From Betaproteobacteria bacterium (GTDB taxonomy: Bacteria; Pseudomonadota; Gammaproteobacteria; Burkholderiales; SHXO01): 57,712 nucleotides of DNA. The notes below the pieces were generated by a model, which was not told the DNA's origin, ran no database searches, and saw nothing but the letters and a program-made list of their open reading frames with translations. The stretch is taken from positions 1-57,712 of the forward strand of contig JANXRW010000087.1 of assembly GCA_025356655.1 (NCBI GenBank). The letters run 5' to 3'. Positions within the stretch are counted from its first letter, which is position 1. Each line of letters begins with the position of its first letter. Made by a program: the position numbers and the translations under genes. Shown in pieces: positions 18,298-27,615 of the stretch.

Positions 18298-21200
18298 ATG
18301 GGTCTGTCCGATATCTCCATCAAGCGCCCGGTGCTGGCCACCGTGATGAGCCTGATGATCGTGCTGGTGGGCTACCTGTCCTACGTGCGCATGCCGGTGC
18401 GCGAGTACCCCAACATCGATCCGCCGGTGGTCTCCGTGCGCACGGTGTACAAGGGGGCCACCTCGCAGGTGGTGGAAAGCGCCATCACCCAGCCGCTTGA
18501 GGATTCTCTCTCGGGCATCGAGGGTATCAAGACCATCAAGTCCCAGAGCCGTGAAGAGGTGAGTCAGATCACGGTGACCTTCCTCACCACGCGCGACGTG
18601 GAGGGGGCGGCCAACGACGTGCGCGACCGTGTGGCGCGTATCAAGAAGACACTGCCCAAGGCAGCCGACGATCCCGTCGTATCCAAGATCGAGGCGGACG
18701 CGCAGCCCGTCATGTGGCTTGCGCTCACCAGCGAGCGCATGTCCGCGATGGAACTGACGGACTACGCCGACCGCTACCTCACTGATTCGCTGAAGGCGCT
18801 ACCGGGTGTGGCCTCGGTGATCATTGGCGGGGAGCGCAAGTACTCCATGCGGGTTTGGCTGGACCGTGACCGTCTGGCTTCCCAGGGGCTTACCGCCCAG
18901 GACGTGGAGGATGCGCTCAACCGGCAGAACCTGGAGTCCGCCGCCGGGCGTATCGAGAGCACGCAGCGCGAGTTCACCGTGCAGGCGCGAACGGATCTGC
19001 GCTCGCCCGAGGAATTCAACAACATGATCATCTCGCAGGTGAACGGCTACCCCGTTCGCCTGAAGGACGTGGGCTACGCAGCGCCCGGCCCCTACGAGAA
19101 CCGGAAGATCATCCGGGTCAACGGCACCGACGGTTTGGGCCTGGGCATCGTCAAGCAATCCACCGCCAACACCCTGGAGGTGGCGCGCGCCGTCAAGGAA
19201 CTGCTGCCCCGCCTACAGGAATCGGCGGGACGTGATGGCGCCAAGATGTGGATTGCCGTGGATACGTCGCAGTTCATCGAATCCTCCATATCCTCGGTGT
19301 ACCGGACCATTCTGGAAGCGATGGCGCTGGTGGTGCTGGTGATCTTCCTGTTCCTGCGTGAGGTGCGTGCCACACTAATTCCGGCCATCACCATCCCGGT
19401 TTCGCTCATTGGGCACTTCACCTTCCTGAAGATCATGGGGTTCTCGGTCAACACCTTGACCCTGCTGGGGGTGGTGCTCGCCATTGGTCTGGTGGTCGAC
19501 GATGCCATCGTGGTGCTGGAGAACATCCATCGGCACATCGAGGAGGGGATGCAGCCCTTCAAGGCGGCCCTGCGTGGTAGTCGCGAGATCGCCTTCGCGG
19601 TCATTGCCATGACCATAACGCTGGCGGCGGTGTTCACCCCCCTCGCGTTCATGCAGGGGAACACCGGACGACTGTTCACCGAGTTCGCACTCACCGTGGC
19701 CACCTCGGTGCTGGTGTCAGGATTCGTCGCGCTGTCACTGACGCCCATGATGTGCTCGATCATCTTCACCAGCGGCGAACACGGTTGGATCTACCGCAAG
19801 ACCGAGCCCTTCTTCGTGGGGCTGAACAACACCTATCGGCGGGCCTTGAAGGCGACGCTCCGCCACCGGTGGGTGGTGGGCGTCGTGTTCGCGGCAGTCC
19901 TTGGGGGGCTGGTTTTCTCCCTGGGCAAGCTTAAGTCCGAACTCTCTCCGGTGGAAGATCGCAGCATCTTCCTTGCCTTCGTGGTCGCCCCGGAAGGCTC
20001 CACCATGAAGTACACCGATGCCTATATGCACTCGGTGGAGAAAATTCTCTCGGACATCCCGGAAATCGACACCGCCTTCGCCGTGGTGGCTCCGGGCCTG
20101 GAGCGGCCCAACCCGGTGAACCTGGGCATCGCCTTCGCGGTGTTGAAGCCCTGGGAAAAGCGTACCCGCAGTCAGCAACAGATCACCAAGGAACTCGGAC
20201 CCAAGCTATACGGCGGGCTGCCGGGCGTGCTGTCCTTCGCGCTTAACCCACCCTCGCTCGGTCAGGGTCTCCTCGACAAGCAGGTTCAATACGTGCTCTA
20301 CGGGAGTACCTACGAGCAGTTGCAGGGCATGCTCGGCAAGGTGATGCCCAAGCTCGCGCAATATAAAGGGATCACCGGTCTGGACAGTGACCTCAAGCTG
20401 AACAAGCCGCAGTTCGCGGTGCAGATCGACCGTGACAAGGCCGCGGCGCTGGGCATTTCCATGGAGACCGTGGGCCACACCCTGGAGACCCTCCTGGGGG
20501 GCCGCGACGTCACGCGCTACAAGCACGAAGGCAAGCAGTACGATGTGGTGGTGCAGGTGGAGGATGACCGGCGGCGCCAGCCCAGCGACCTAACCTCCCT
20601 CTACGTGCGCGGCGCGGATGGTTCGCTAAACCAACTCTCCAACGTGGTGACGCTGACCGAGACGGTTGCGCCGAAGGAGCTCAACCACTTTAACAAGCTG
20701 CGCGCGGCGGTGATCAACGGCAACGTTGCAGCTGGCGCTAGCCTGGGCGAAGTGCTCGGTCAGATCGACGCGACGGTAAAGGCCGAGCTCGACCCGGGCG
20801 TGCACACGGACCTGGACGGCGCTTCGCGGGAATTCAAGGAATCCAGCGGGCAACTCTGGCAAACCTTCCTGCTGGCCCTGATCTTCATCTACCTCGTGCT
20901 CGCGGCGCAGTTCGAGAGCTTCGTGGGGCCGATGGTGATCATGCTGACGGTGCCGCTGGCCATGACCGGCGCCGTGCTCGTGATGTGGCTCAACGCTAGC
21001 CTGGACCGTGGCGGCTCACTCAACGTCTATAGTCAGATCGGTCTGGTCATGCTGGTGGGCCTGATCACCAAGCATGGGATCCTGATCGTCGAGTTCGCCA
21101 ATCAGCTGCGAGCGCAGGGCGTCGAGAAATTCGATGCCATCGTCGAAGCGGCCACGCTGCGGCTGCGCCCTATCCTCATGACCACGGCGGCCATGGTGCT

Positions 21201-21411
21201 GGGTGCCCTCCCCCTTGCCTTCGCCCATGGCGCCGGTAGCGAGTCGCGCCAAGCGATCGGCTGGGTGGTCGTGGGGGGGCTAACCCTGGGGACCCTCTTG
21301 ACGCTCTTCGTGATCCCGACCTTCTACTCTGTGATGATTCGGCAGGTCCGCCTGCCTCACCTGGAGGACGATGTCGTGCTGCCCGCCTCCGTGTCTGCCC
21401 AGCACCCCTGA
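18298..21411 (+). CDS. RND multidrug efflux permease (HAE1 family)
   Basis: A 1037-aa inner-membrane drug/proton antiporter of the AcrB/MexB superfamily. The start MGLSDISIKRPVLATVMSLMI and MPVREYPNIDPPVVSV are hallmarks of the HAE1 family. The TM4 motif AIGLVVDDAIVVLENIHRHIEEG holds the two proton-relay Asp residues. Porter and TolC-docking regions and the second TM bundle (YSQIGLVMLVGLITKHGILIVEFAN) are complete. AAAGGAGG lies just upstream of ATG 18298 inside the adaptor's end. No outer-membrane channel gene accompanies this pair, so it probably shares a TolC-like protein. Its stop overlaps the next start by 1 bp. Confidence 0.93.
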   Translation: MGLSDISIKRPVLATVMSLMIVLVGYLSYVRMPVREYPNIDPPVVSVRTVYKGATSQVVESAITQPLEDSLSGIEGIKTIKSQSREEVSQITVTFLTTRDVEGAANDVRDRVARIKKTLPKAADDPVVSKIEADAQPVMWLALTSERMSAMELTDYADRYLTDSLKALPGVASVIIGGERKYSMRVWLDRDRLASQGLTAQDVEDALNRQNLESAAGRIESTQREFTVQARTDLRSPEEFNNMIISQVNGYPVRLKDVGYAAPGPYENRKIIRVNGTDGLGLGIVKQSTANTLEVARAVKELLPRLQESAGRDGAKMWIAVDTSQFIESSISSVYRTILEAMALVVLVIFLFLREVRATLIPAITIPVSLIGHFTFLKIMGFSVNTLTLLGVVLAIGLVVDDAIVVLENIHRHIEEGMQPFKAALRGSREIAFAVIAMTITLAAVFTPLAFMQGNTGRLFTEFALTVATSVLVSGFVALSLTPMMCSIIFTSGEHGWIYRKTEPFFVGLNNTYRRALKATLRHRWVVGVVFAAVLGGLVFSLGKLKSELSPVEDRSIFLAFVVAPEGSTMKYTDAYMHSVEKILSDIPEIDTAFAVVAPGLERPNPVNLGIAFAVLKPWEKRTRSQQQITKELGPKLYGGLPGVLSFALNPPSLGQGLLDKQVQYVLYGSTYEQLQGMLGKVMPKLAQYKGITGLDSDLKLNKPQFAVQIDRDKAAALGISMETVGHTLETLLGGRDVTRYKHEGKQYDVVVQVEDDRRRQPSDLTSLYVRGADGSLNQLSNVVTLTETVAPKELNHFNKLRAAVINGNVAAGASLGEVLGQIDATVKAELDPGVHTDLDGASREFKESSGQLWQTFLLALIFIYLVLAAQFESFVGPMVIMLTVPLAMTGAVLVMWLNASLDRGGSLNVYSQIGLVMLVGLITKHGILIVEFANQLRAQGVEKFDAIVEAATLRLRPILMTTAAMVLGALPLAFAHGAGSESRQAIGWVVVGGLTLGTLLTLFVIPTFYSVMIRQVRLPHLEDDVVLPASVSAQHP

Positions 21412-21865
21412 TGGCGGCCTCGGAGCTACTGGGTCTCTCCGGCCTGGAAGTCCTGACGCGATTGCTAAACGGGGCTGGCGAGGGGCCGGCCATGGGCGAG
21501 GCCTTGGATTTCCAACTGCTCGAGGTGGCCAGGGCCGGGCGGTGTTCGGGGGAACACCCGACGCGCGGTTCTATAATCCCCTGGGTTCCGTGCACGGCGG
21601 CTACGCGGCCACCCTGCTCGACAGTTGCATGGGGTGTGCCGTGCATTCCACCCTGGACCCGGGACAGCTCTTCACCACGGTTGAATTGAAGGTCAACTTC
21701 GTGCGACCGCTCAATGAGCAGACCGGCCCGGTGCGGGCCGAGGGCCGCATCCTGCACTGTGGCCGGCAGATCGCCACCGCCGAGGGCTTCCTGCGCGATG
21801 GCCAGGGGCGCCTGCCGGCCCACGGTAGCACCACCTGTTTGGTCATGAACCCGCCGGCGGGCTGA
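21411..21865 (+). pseudogene. PaaI-family thioesterase, frameshifted
   Basis: A hotdog-fold acyl-CoA thioesterase of the PaaI type is split over two frames. The first frame, from ATG 21411, gives MAASELLGLSGLEVLTRLL and then EALDFQLLEVA. The second gives GRAVFGGTPDARFYNPLGSV, HGGYAATLLDSCMGCAVHS, and ends AHGSTTCLVMNPPAG. Together they make one full-length protein of about 151 aa with the active-site HGG and acidic Asp. A single base appears lost near 21530-21531, beside a GGGCCGGGCGG run, which could be real decay or a sequencing error. The start overlaps the RND stop (ATGA), suggesting coupling. Confidence 0.75.
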
Positions 21866-21893
21866 GGGCCACCGCGCGAGGTCGTGGCCTCCC

Positions 21894-22595
21894 ATGCTTG
21901 CCCGCCCCGCACCGCTGTTGGTCGTCGAAGGCCTCACCCGGGTCTACGGCGGCCCCTCGGGCCGACCGGTTCTCACCGGCGTGGACCTGACCCTGGGTTC
22001 TGGCGATTACCTGGCGATCATGGGGGAGTCGGGCGCAGGAAAATCCACGCTGCTTAATCTTGTCGCCGGGCTTGAGCGACCGGATTCGGGAACTGTACTG
22101 CTGGCGGGGCAGTCCCTGGGGGGGCTCTCCGATGCGGCGCTGGCTGGGCTGCGCTGCCGGGAGATCGGTTTCGTGTTCCAGGCCTTCCACCTCCTTCCCT
22201 ACCTCAACGTGTCGCAGAACGTCGGCTTACCCCTGTTGCTCGGCGGGGTGCCGCGACGAGCGGCACGGGGCGCAGTCGATGCCATACTCGAGGCGGTGGG
22301 TCTGGCCGGGCGCGCGGAGGCCATGCCGCGTGAACTCTCTGGCGGGGAGTTGCAGCGCGTGGCCGTGGCGCGTGCGTTGGTGCACCGGCCCCGTCTGGTA
22401 CTGGCCGACGAACCCACCGGAAACCTCGACGCCCGCGCTGGCGCTCAGGTCTTGGAGCTGTTGGCGCGCTGCATCCGCGAGCAGGGCGGCTGCGGTCTCC
22501 TGGTGACTCACTCGCGCCATGCGGCGGCCACGGCGGATCGGATCCTGGTACTCGCGGACGGGCGCCTGACTGAGACCGTTGGCGGCGCATGTTAG
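21894..22595 (+). CDS. ABC transporter ATP-binding protein (LolD/MacB/AttE type)
   Basis: A 233-aa ATPase of the lipoprotein/macrolide-exporter (LolD-MacB) subfamily. It has Walker [10 protein letters not shown] (about residues 43-51), Q-loop VFQAFHLLP, signature [15 protein letters not shown], Walker [13 protein letters not shown] and the H-loop in [10 protein letters not shown]. It overlaps the downstream permease gene by 7 bp. With the fused permease and a lipocalin-fold protein it forms an AttEFGH-like exporter set. Confidence 0.92.
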   Translation: MLARPAPLLVVEGLTRVYGGPSGRPVLTGVDLTLGSGDYLAIMGESGAGKSTLLNLVAGLERPDSGTVLLAGQSLGGLSDAALAGLRCREIGFVFQAFHLLPYLNVSQNVGLPLLLGGVPRRAARGAVDAILEAVGLAGRAEAMPRELSGGELQRVAVARALVHRPRLVLADEPTGNLDARAGAQVLELLARCIREQGGCGLLVTHSRHAAATADRILVLADGRLTETVGGAC

Positions 22596-25078
22596 GGCTT
22601 TGGTGGCGCGGCTTGGCCAGCCTGCGCGCGCGCAGCCTGCTCAGCGTGGCTGCCATCGCCCTGGGGGTCGCTCTGGGGTTCGGGGTGCAGTTGCTCCACG
22701 GCGTCGCCGTCGAGGAGATGTCGCTGGCGGTCGTCCGCCTGTCTGGCGATGCCGACTTGAGCGTCACGGGGCCTCGCATGGGGCTCCCCGAGGGCTTATA
22801 TGGTCGGCTCGCCGCTCTGCCCGAGGTGGCTGCGGCAAGCCCTGTTTTGCAAGGAGAAGTGCGCCTGCAAGGGCACCCTGGCCATTTCCCCCTCCTGGGG
22901 CTCGACGCCTTCCAGGCGCAGGCGGTGCAGCCCCGTCTGGTGGGCCGCCCCCGCGAGCGGCTCGACCTGCTGCGCGGGGACCGCGTTTTTATCACCCCGG
23001 CGCTGGCCGCCGAACTGGGCGAACACACCGAGGGGACCTTGCGTCTGCAGCAGGGGTTGGCCTATCGCGAGCTTCGCGTTGCCGGCGAGATCGCCGGTGC
23101 GGCGCCGGGGGAGCGCCTGCTGGTCGTAGACATCGCGGCTGCGCAGCAACTGTTTCATCGCTTTGGCTATCTGAGCGCGGTGCACCTGCGCTTAGCCCCC
23201 GGTGTTTCCGCGCCGGAGTTCGCCCGCCGGTTGCAAGCGGAACTGCCACCCGGGGTGGAGGTCGGCAGCCCTGCGGCCGCGGGCCAGCGCCAGGCGGCCC
23301 TGTCGCGCGCCTACCGGGTGAATCTGCAGGTGCTCGCGCTGGTATCGCTGTTCACCGGCGGACTCCTGGTGTTCTCTACCCAGGCGCTGTCGGTCCTCGC
23401 GCGGCGCCCGCAACTCGCCTTGCTGCGGGTGCTCGGGTTGCCCGCCAAGCGCCTTCTGGTCCTGGTTTTAGCGGAAGGCGCCGGCCTGGGCGTGCTGGGT
23501 TCTGCGCTGGGCCTGCTGGCGGGTTGGTTACTGGCGGCGGCGCTGCTTTGGCGCTTCGGTGCCGGACTGGGCAACGCCAGCCTGTCCGGCACGGGGTCCC
23601 TGCCCTGGCCCGAGCCCTGGAGCGCGCTGGTATTCCTCCTCCTCGGCACCGCCGCGGCCGCAGCCGGCAGCCTTGCACCGGCGCTGGAGGCCGCCCGCAT
23701 GGAACCCGGACGCGCGCTCAAGGCGGGCGACGAGCAACGCATGTTGGCACCGCTGCAGCATCCCCTCCCCGGCCTCGCGGCGCTGGCCGTCGCCGTGCTG
23801 CTGCTGACCCTGCCGCCGCTGGGCGGCTTGCCCATCTTTGCCTACGCAGCCATCGCGCTGTTGCTCCTGGGCTCTATTGTGCTCCTCCCGCGAGCGCTCG
23901 CGGCCACCCTGGCCTTCCTGCCGGGGCACGGTGGCGTGCCCGAGCGGCTCAGCCTGGCGCAACTGCGCGCCGCGCCCGGCCCCGCCGGCATCGGGCTGGC
24001 CGCACTCGTTGCCTCTGTGGCGCTCGCCGTGTCCATGGCCGTGATGGTGGATTCCTTCCGCGACTCGCTGGCCGAGTGGCTGGAGGTTGTCTTGCCGGCG
24101 GATCTCTACCTGCGCCTCGGCGAGGGCGCCGATGGGAGTTTCCTCGATTCGCTGGCGCAGCGCCGCCTGGCAGGCCTGCCGGGCGTGGCGCGGGTGGAGT
24201 TCCTGCGCACGACGCAGATCCTTCTCGATCACACGCACCCACCAGTGACGCTGCTCGCGCGAGACTTCCCGAGCGATCGCCCGCAGGCGCATCTACCGCT
24301 GGTGAGTGGGTTCACCCCGCCGGGCCCCGGGGAGCAGGCGCTCTTCATCTCGGAGTACGTGGCGGATGTGTTCGCCCTGCGCGTGGGGGACCGGGTGAAG
24401 TTGCCACTGCCGCTGGCGGGGTTACCCTTCCGGGTGGCCGGCGTCTGGCGCGATTACGCCCGCCAAGGCGGTGCCCTGGTGCTGGACCGGGCAGTCTACG
24501 CACGCCTCGCCGGGGACACCGACGCGACCGAGGCCCGCCTTTGGGGGAGGCCAGGAGTGAGCGCCGCCCTGCTCGCAGCCCAGGTGCGCGAGTGCCTGGG
24601 TTCCCTCCCATCCCAGGGGGAACTGGTCGAACCTGGCGAGTTACGGTCGTTCTCCTTGCGCCTGTTCGATCGCACGTTCGCGGTCACCTACGCATTGGAG
24701 GCCGCGGCAATCCTCATCGGGCTGGCCGGGCTCTCTGGCAGTTTAGCGGCCCAGGTGCTGGCCCGGCGTCGCGAGTTCGCGTTGCTGCGGCACTTGGGCC
24801 TGCGCCGTGGCCAGGTGCTACGCATGCTCACGAGCGGCACCGCCCTGGTCACTGGGTTCGGGCTCGCACTGGGCTGCCTGCTGGGACTACTGGTGAGCCT
24901 GATCCTGGTCCATGTGGTCAACCGCCAGTCCTTCCACTGGAGTATGGATCTCCATGTGCCCTGGGCGGGGCTCGCGCTGTTTCTCGCCGTGCTCCTCGGC
25001 AGCGCGCTGGCCACGGCCGCATGGGCCGGCCGTCAGGCGTTGGGTCGCGAGGTGCTGCGCTCGGTGCGGGAGGACTAA
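22589..25078 (+). CDS. ABC transporter permease, FtsX-like, two permease halves fused
   Basis: An 829-aa inner-membrane protein with about ten hydrophobic segments in two FtsX-domain halves. TM1 (SLLSVAAIALGVALGFGVQ) is followed by a periplasmic MacB_PCD-like domain, three TMs with the FtsX-type ARRPQLALLRVLGLPAKRLL, then a central TM region. A second periplasmic domain and a second FtsX triplet (ARRREFALLRHLGLRRGQVLRML) complete it. This matches fused AttF/AttG-type or lipoprotein-release permeases. ATG 22589 overlaps the ATPase gene. A long open frame in another phase across the same DNA is a GC-driven shadow. Confidence 0.88.
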   Translation: MLGLWWRGLASLRARSLLSVAAIALGVALGFGVQLLHGVAVEEMSLAVVRLSGDADLSVTGPRMGLPEGLYGRLAALPEVAAASPVLQGEVRLQGHPGHFPLLGLDAFQAQAVQPRLVGRPRERLDLLRGDRVFITPALAAELGEHTEGTLRLQQGLAYRELRVAGEIAGAAPGERLLVVDIAAAQQLFHRFGYLSAVHLRLAPGVSAPEFARRLQAELPPGVEVGSPAAAGQRQAALSRAYRVNLQVLALVSLFTGGLLVFSTQALSVLARRPQLALLRVLGLPAKRLLVLVLAEGAGLGVLGSALGLLAGWLLAAALLWRFGAGLGNASLSGTGSLPWPEPWSALVFLLLGTAAAAAGSLAPALEAARMEPGRALKAGDEQRMLAPLQHPLPGLAALAVAVLLLTLPPLGGLPIFAYAAIALLLLGSIVLLPRALAATLAFLPGHGGVPERLSLAQLRAAPGPAGIGLAALVASVALAVSMAVMVDSFRDSLAEWLEVVLPADLYLRLGEGADGSFLDSLAQRRLAGLPGVARVEFLRTTQILLDHTHPPVTLLARDFPSDRPQAHLPLVSGFTPPGPGEQALFISEYVADVFALRVGDRVKLPLPLAGLPFRVAGVWRDYARQGGALVLDRAVYARLAGDTDATEARLWGRPGVSAALLAAQVRECLGSLPSQGELVEPGELRSFSLRLFDRTFAVTYALEAAAILIGLAGLSGSLAAQVLARRREFALLRHLGLRRGQVLRMLTSGTALVTGFGLALGCLLGLLVSLILVHVVNRQSFHWSMDLHVPWAGLALFLAVLLGSALATAAWAGRQALGREVLRSVRED

Positions 25079-26131
25079 GTGCTCCTGATGATCCTCGTCC
25101 TGCTGCTCGCACGCCCAGCCCTGGCGGTGGATTTCCCGCCGGTGCGCCCGGGTGCGGCGCTTACGTTTCCCCGGGACCACGGCGCGCACCCGGCCTACCG
25201 AACCGAGTGGTGGTACCTCACGGGTATGGTGGAAGGGCCTGACGGTCGGACGCTCGGCGTTCAGCTCACGTTTTTTCGGAGTAGGACGGGACTCCAGGAG
25301 GACAACCCCAGTGCGTTTGCACCGGCCCAACTTCTCTTCGCGCACGCGGCCATCGCTGATGCGGCCACTGGACGGTTGCTCGCGGAGCAGCGCTCGGCAC
25401 GCGCCGGCGTGGGCCTGGCCCAGGTGAGCCAAGCCGATCTGGACGTGACCCTCGGCGGCTGGTTCCTGCGGCGCTCCGGCCAGGTCCTCCTGGCGCGTGC
25501 CCAGGCGCAGGCTTTCAGCCTGGACCTGCAACTGGTTCCGGCCGCACCGCTCCTCGCGCAGGGCCGCGCGGGCTTTAGCCGCAAGGGGCCGGTGCTCACC
25601 CAGGCCAGTTGGTACTACAGTTGGCCCCAACTCACCGTGCGCGGGACCCTGCAGCGCGCGGGGCGCAGCGTTGCCGTGGAGGGCCGTGCCTGGCTCGATC
25701 ACGAATGGTCCAGCGCGCTGCTCGATCCCCGTGCCGTGGGCTGGGACTGGCTGGGCGTCAATCTCGTGGATGGTGGCGCGTTGATGCTTTTTCAGATCCG
25801 TAGCGGCGACGGCAGCCGACTCTGGGCCGGAGGGGCGTGGCGCGATGCCGGCGGAAGCACCCGCGTGTTCCAGCCCGGGGAGGTTGAATTCACCGTGCGC
25901 CGGCGCTGGCGCTCACCGCGCACGCGTCTGGAGTATCCCGTGGCGCTGCGCGTGCGTGTGCCCGGCCTGGTCCTCGAACTCCAGCCCCTGATGGACGATC
26001 AGGAACTCGACGCCCGGGCCAGCACCGGCACGATCTACTGGGAGGGCTTGGTGCGTGCCCTGCGCCAGGGCCAAGCGGGGGGCTGGGGTTACCTTGAATT
26101 GACCGGCTATGGGGGGCGCCTAAATCTCTGA
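25079..26131 (+). CDS. AttH-like lipocalin-fold secreted protein (CrtC/hydroxyneurosporene hydratase family)
   Basis: A 350-aa exported protein whose start GTG 25079 directly follows the permease stop TAA. The signal peptide MLLMILVLLLARPALA is cleaved before VDFPPV. It has the family signatures FPRDHGAHPAYRTEWWYLTG near the N-terminus, QASWYYSWPQLTVRGTL, RAWLDHEWSS and GWDWLGVNLVDGGALMLFQIR, followed by the second lipocalin half and a terminal YLELTGYGG. Genes of this family sit next to MacB/LolD-like ABC exporters in AttEFGH operons and are thought to handle a lipid or other hydrophobic ligand. Enzymatic hydration of carotenoids is not implied by context. Confidence 0.88.
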   Translation: MLLMILVLLLARPALAVDFPPVRPGAALTFPRDHGAHPAYRTEWWYLTGMVEGPDGRTLGVQLTFFRSRTGLQEDNPSAFAPAQLLFAHAAIADAATGRLLAEQRSARAGVGLAQVSQADLDVTLGGWFLRRSGQVLLARAQAQAFSLDLQLVPAAPLLAQGRAGFSRKGPVLTQASWYYSWPQLTVRGTLQRAGRSVAVEGRAWLDHEWSSALLDPRAVGWDWLGVNLVDGGALMLFQIRSGDGSRLWAGGAWRDAGGSTRVFQPGEVEFTVRRRWRSPRTRLEYPVALRVRVPGLVLELQPLMDDQELDARASTGTIYWEGLVRALRQGQAGGWGYLELTGYGGRLNL

Positions 26132-26168
26132 GCGTCTCGAATACTGGGCCGACAGCGCCAAGCGGAGC

Positions 26169-26711
26169 TCAACGGGCGTCGCGCGGAGACGACGCGGGCG
26201 TGGGCTGTAGGTCGGGCGGCTCTCCCCGGGGGGCACGCCGGTGCAGGTGGCGTTCGAAGGCGGCCGTCCAGTCCGCCGCCATCTCGCGCTGCGCTTCCTG
26301 GAGGCCCACGCTGCCCTCGCAGACGAGTCGACACAGCAGGGCTTCGAGCCGGTCTTTGCGGCGCGCATTCCATTGCCCGCCCCTCGGCTGCGGCCAGAGA
26401 TTGCGGGGGTCCTCAGGGGCGCCCGCGAGGCATAGCGGCACTAGGTGATCCTCTTCGTAGTCCGCCGGGTCGGCCTCGCCCAGGCCCTGCGCACGCAGTT
26501 GCTGGCGCTTCAGGGCATTAGTAAAGGAGGTTCCGGGCCGGTATCGCCGGGTCCATCCCTTCTGCGTGCACAGCCGAGCGAAGGCGTCGCTGTCGATGGC
26601 TTCATTTACCGCACCTGGGGTGATGCGCGGGTCGGGTAGTCCCTCCTGCGCCACCACCCGGCCGGCGTCCAGGGCGAGGAGCAAAGCGCTCAGCAGCATG
26701 GCGAGTTTCAT
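26169..26711 (-). CDS. Secreted HNH-like (EDHLVPL...NLWPQ) protein
   Basis: A 180-aa protein with a signal peptide MKLAMLLSALLLALDAGRVVAQ. The central block YEEDHLVPLCLAGAPEDPRNLWPQPR contains an Asp-His followed by Asn, reminiscent of the His-Me finger (HNH) nuclease core, and is followed by RRKDRLEALLCRLVCEG and EAQREMAADWTAAFE. This pattern is shared by a set of small exported bacterial proteins; nuclease activity has not been shown as far as I know. ATG 26711 was chosen because CCAGGA precedes it and the signal peptide starts there. It converges with the AttH-like gene. Confidence 0.72.
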   Translation of the reverse strand: MKLAMLLSALLLALDAGRVVAQEGLPDPRITPGAVNEAIDSDAFARLCTQKGWTRRYRPGTSFTNALKRQQLRAQGLGEADPADYEEDHLVPLCLAGAPEDPRNLWPQPRGGQWNARRKDRLEALLCRLVCEGSVGLQEAQREMAADWTAAFERHLHRRAPRGEPPDLQPTPASSPRDAR

Positions 26712-26822
26712 GTCCTGGAGTTTAGCCCAACCCCGGCTGCCTGGGCCGCGGCCCAGGCCCACAGGCGCTGCTACACTAGCGCTTGCAGCGCAGCACAGCC
26801 CAGCGGCGCAGGGAGAGTACTG

Positions 26823-27605
26823 ATGCTTAAAGGGAAGTCAGTCGTCGTCACGGGGTCCACCAGCGGCATCGGTTTGGGCATGGCACGGGCCTTCTGTGCC
26901 GAGGGAGCCAACGTGCTCCTGAATGGTTTTGGGGACGCAGCCGAAGTCGAGCGCCTGCGCGCTGGCCTGGCGGCGGAGTTTGGCGTGCAGGTCGTCTATT
27001 CCCCCGCGGACATGTCCCAGGCGACGCAGATCGAGTCCATGATCGCGCTGGCCGAGGCGGAATTCGGTGCCGTGGACATTCTGGTGAACAATGCCGGGAT
27101 CCAGTTCGTCGCTCCCGTGGATGAGTTCCCCACGGTCAAGTGGGACGCGATCCTGGCGGTGAATTTGAGCTCCGCATTCCATGCGATCAAGGCCAGCCTA
27201 CCGGGGATGAAGCGGCGCGGATTTGGCCGGGTCATCAACATCGCCTCGGCGCACGGCCTGGTCGCATCACCATTCAAGTCGGCCTACGTGGCGACCAAGC
27301 ACGGGCTGGTGGGATTGACCAAGTCGGTGGCGCTGGAAGTGGCGGCCAAGGGGATCACGGTGAACGCCATCTGCCCGGGCTGGGTGCTGACGCCGCTGGT
27401 GGAGAAGCAGATCGACGATCAGGCCCGTGTGAACAACCTGCCGCGCGAGGAGGTCGTGCAGAAGATAATTTTGGAGCGGCAGCCCAGCCGAGCCTTTGTC
27501 CGCATCGAGGAAATTGCCGCCATGGCAGTTTTTCTGGCGGGCCCCGGCGCCGCCTCCATCACCGGCACGAGCCTCAGCGTCGACGGGGGGTGGACCGCCC
27601 AGTAG
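26823..27605 (+). CDS. bdhA: 3-hydroxybutyrate dehydrogenase (SDR family)
   Basis: The enzyme interconverts (R)-3-hydroxybutyrate and acetoacetate with NAD, part of poly-hydroxybutyrate or ketone body use. The 260-aa protein has the SDR cofactor motif VTGSTSGIGLGMA (residues 10-22), NNAGIQFVAPVDEFP, the catalytic Ser in NIASAHGLVASPFKSAY, and the YVATK catalytic Tyr-Lys pair. The C-terminal region with QIDDQARVNNLPREEVVQKIIL and QPSRAFV is characteristic of bacterial hydroxybutyrate dehydrogenases. GGGAGAG precedes ATG 26823. The CDGSH gene follows after only 10 bp. Confidence 0.93.
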   Translation: MLKGKSVVVTGSTSGIGLGMARAFCAEGANVLLNGFGDAAEVERLRAGLAAEFGVQVVYSPADMSQATQIESMIALAEAEFGAVDILVNNAGIQFVAPVDEFPTVKWDAILAVNLSSAFHAIKASLPGMKRRGFGRVINIASAHGLVASPFKSAYVATKHGLVGLTKSVALEVAAKGITVNAICPGWVLTPLVEKQIDDQARVNNLPREEVVQKIILERQPSRAFVRIEEIAAMAVFLAGPGAASITGTSLSVDGGWTAQ

Positions 27606-27615
27606 GGGCGCCCAG

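Noticed and set aside
22579..25242. A second long open frame covering the ABC permease gene
   Set aside because: It is in another phase, rich in Arg/Ala/Gly/Pro with no family motifs, and follows from GC-rich codon bias; the 22589 frame has clear FtsX domains.
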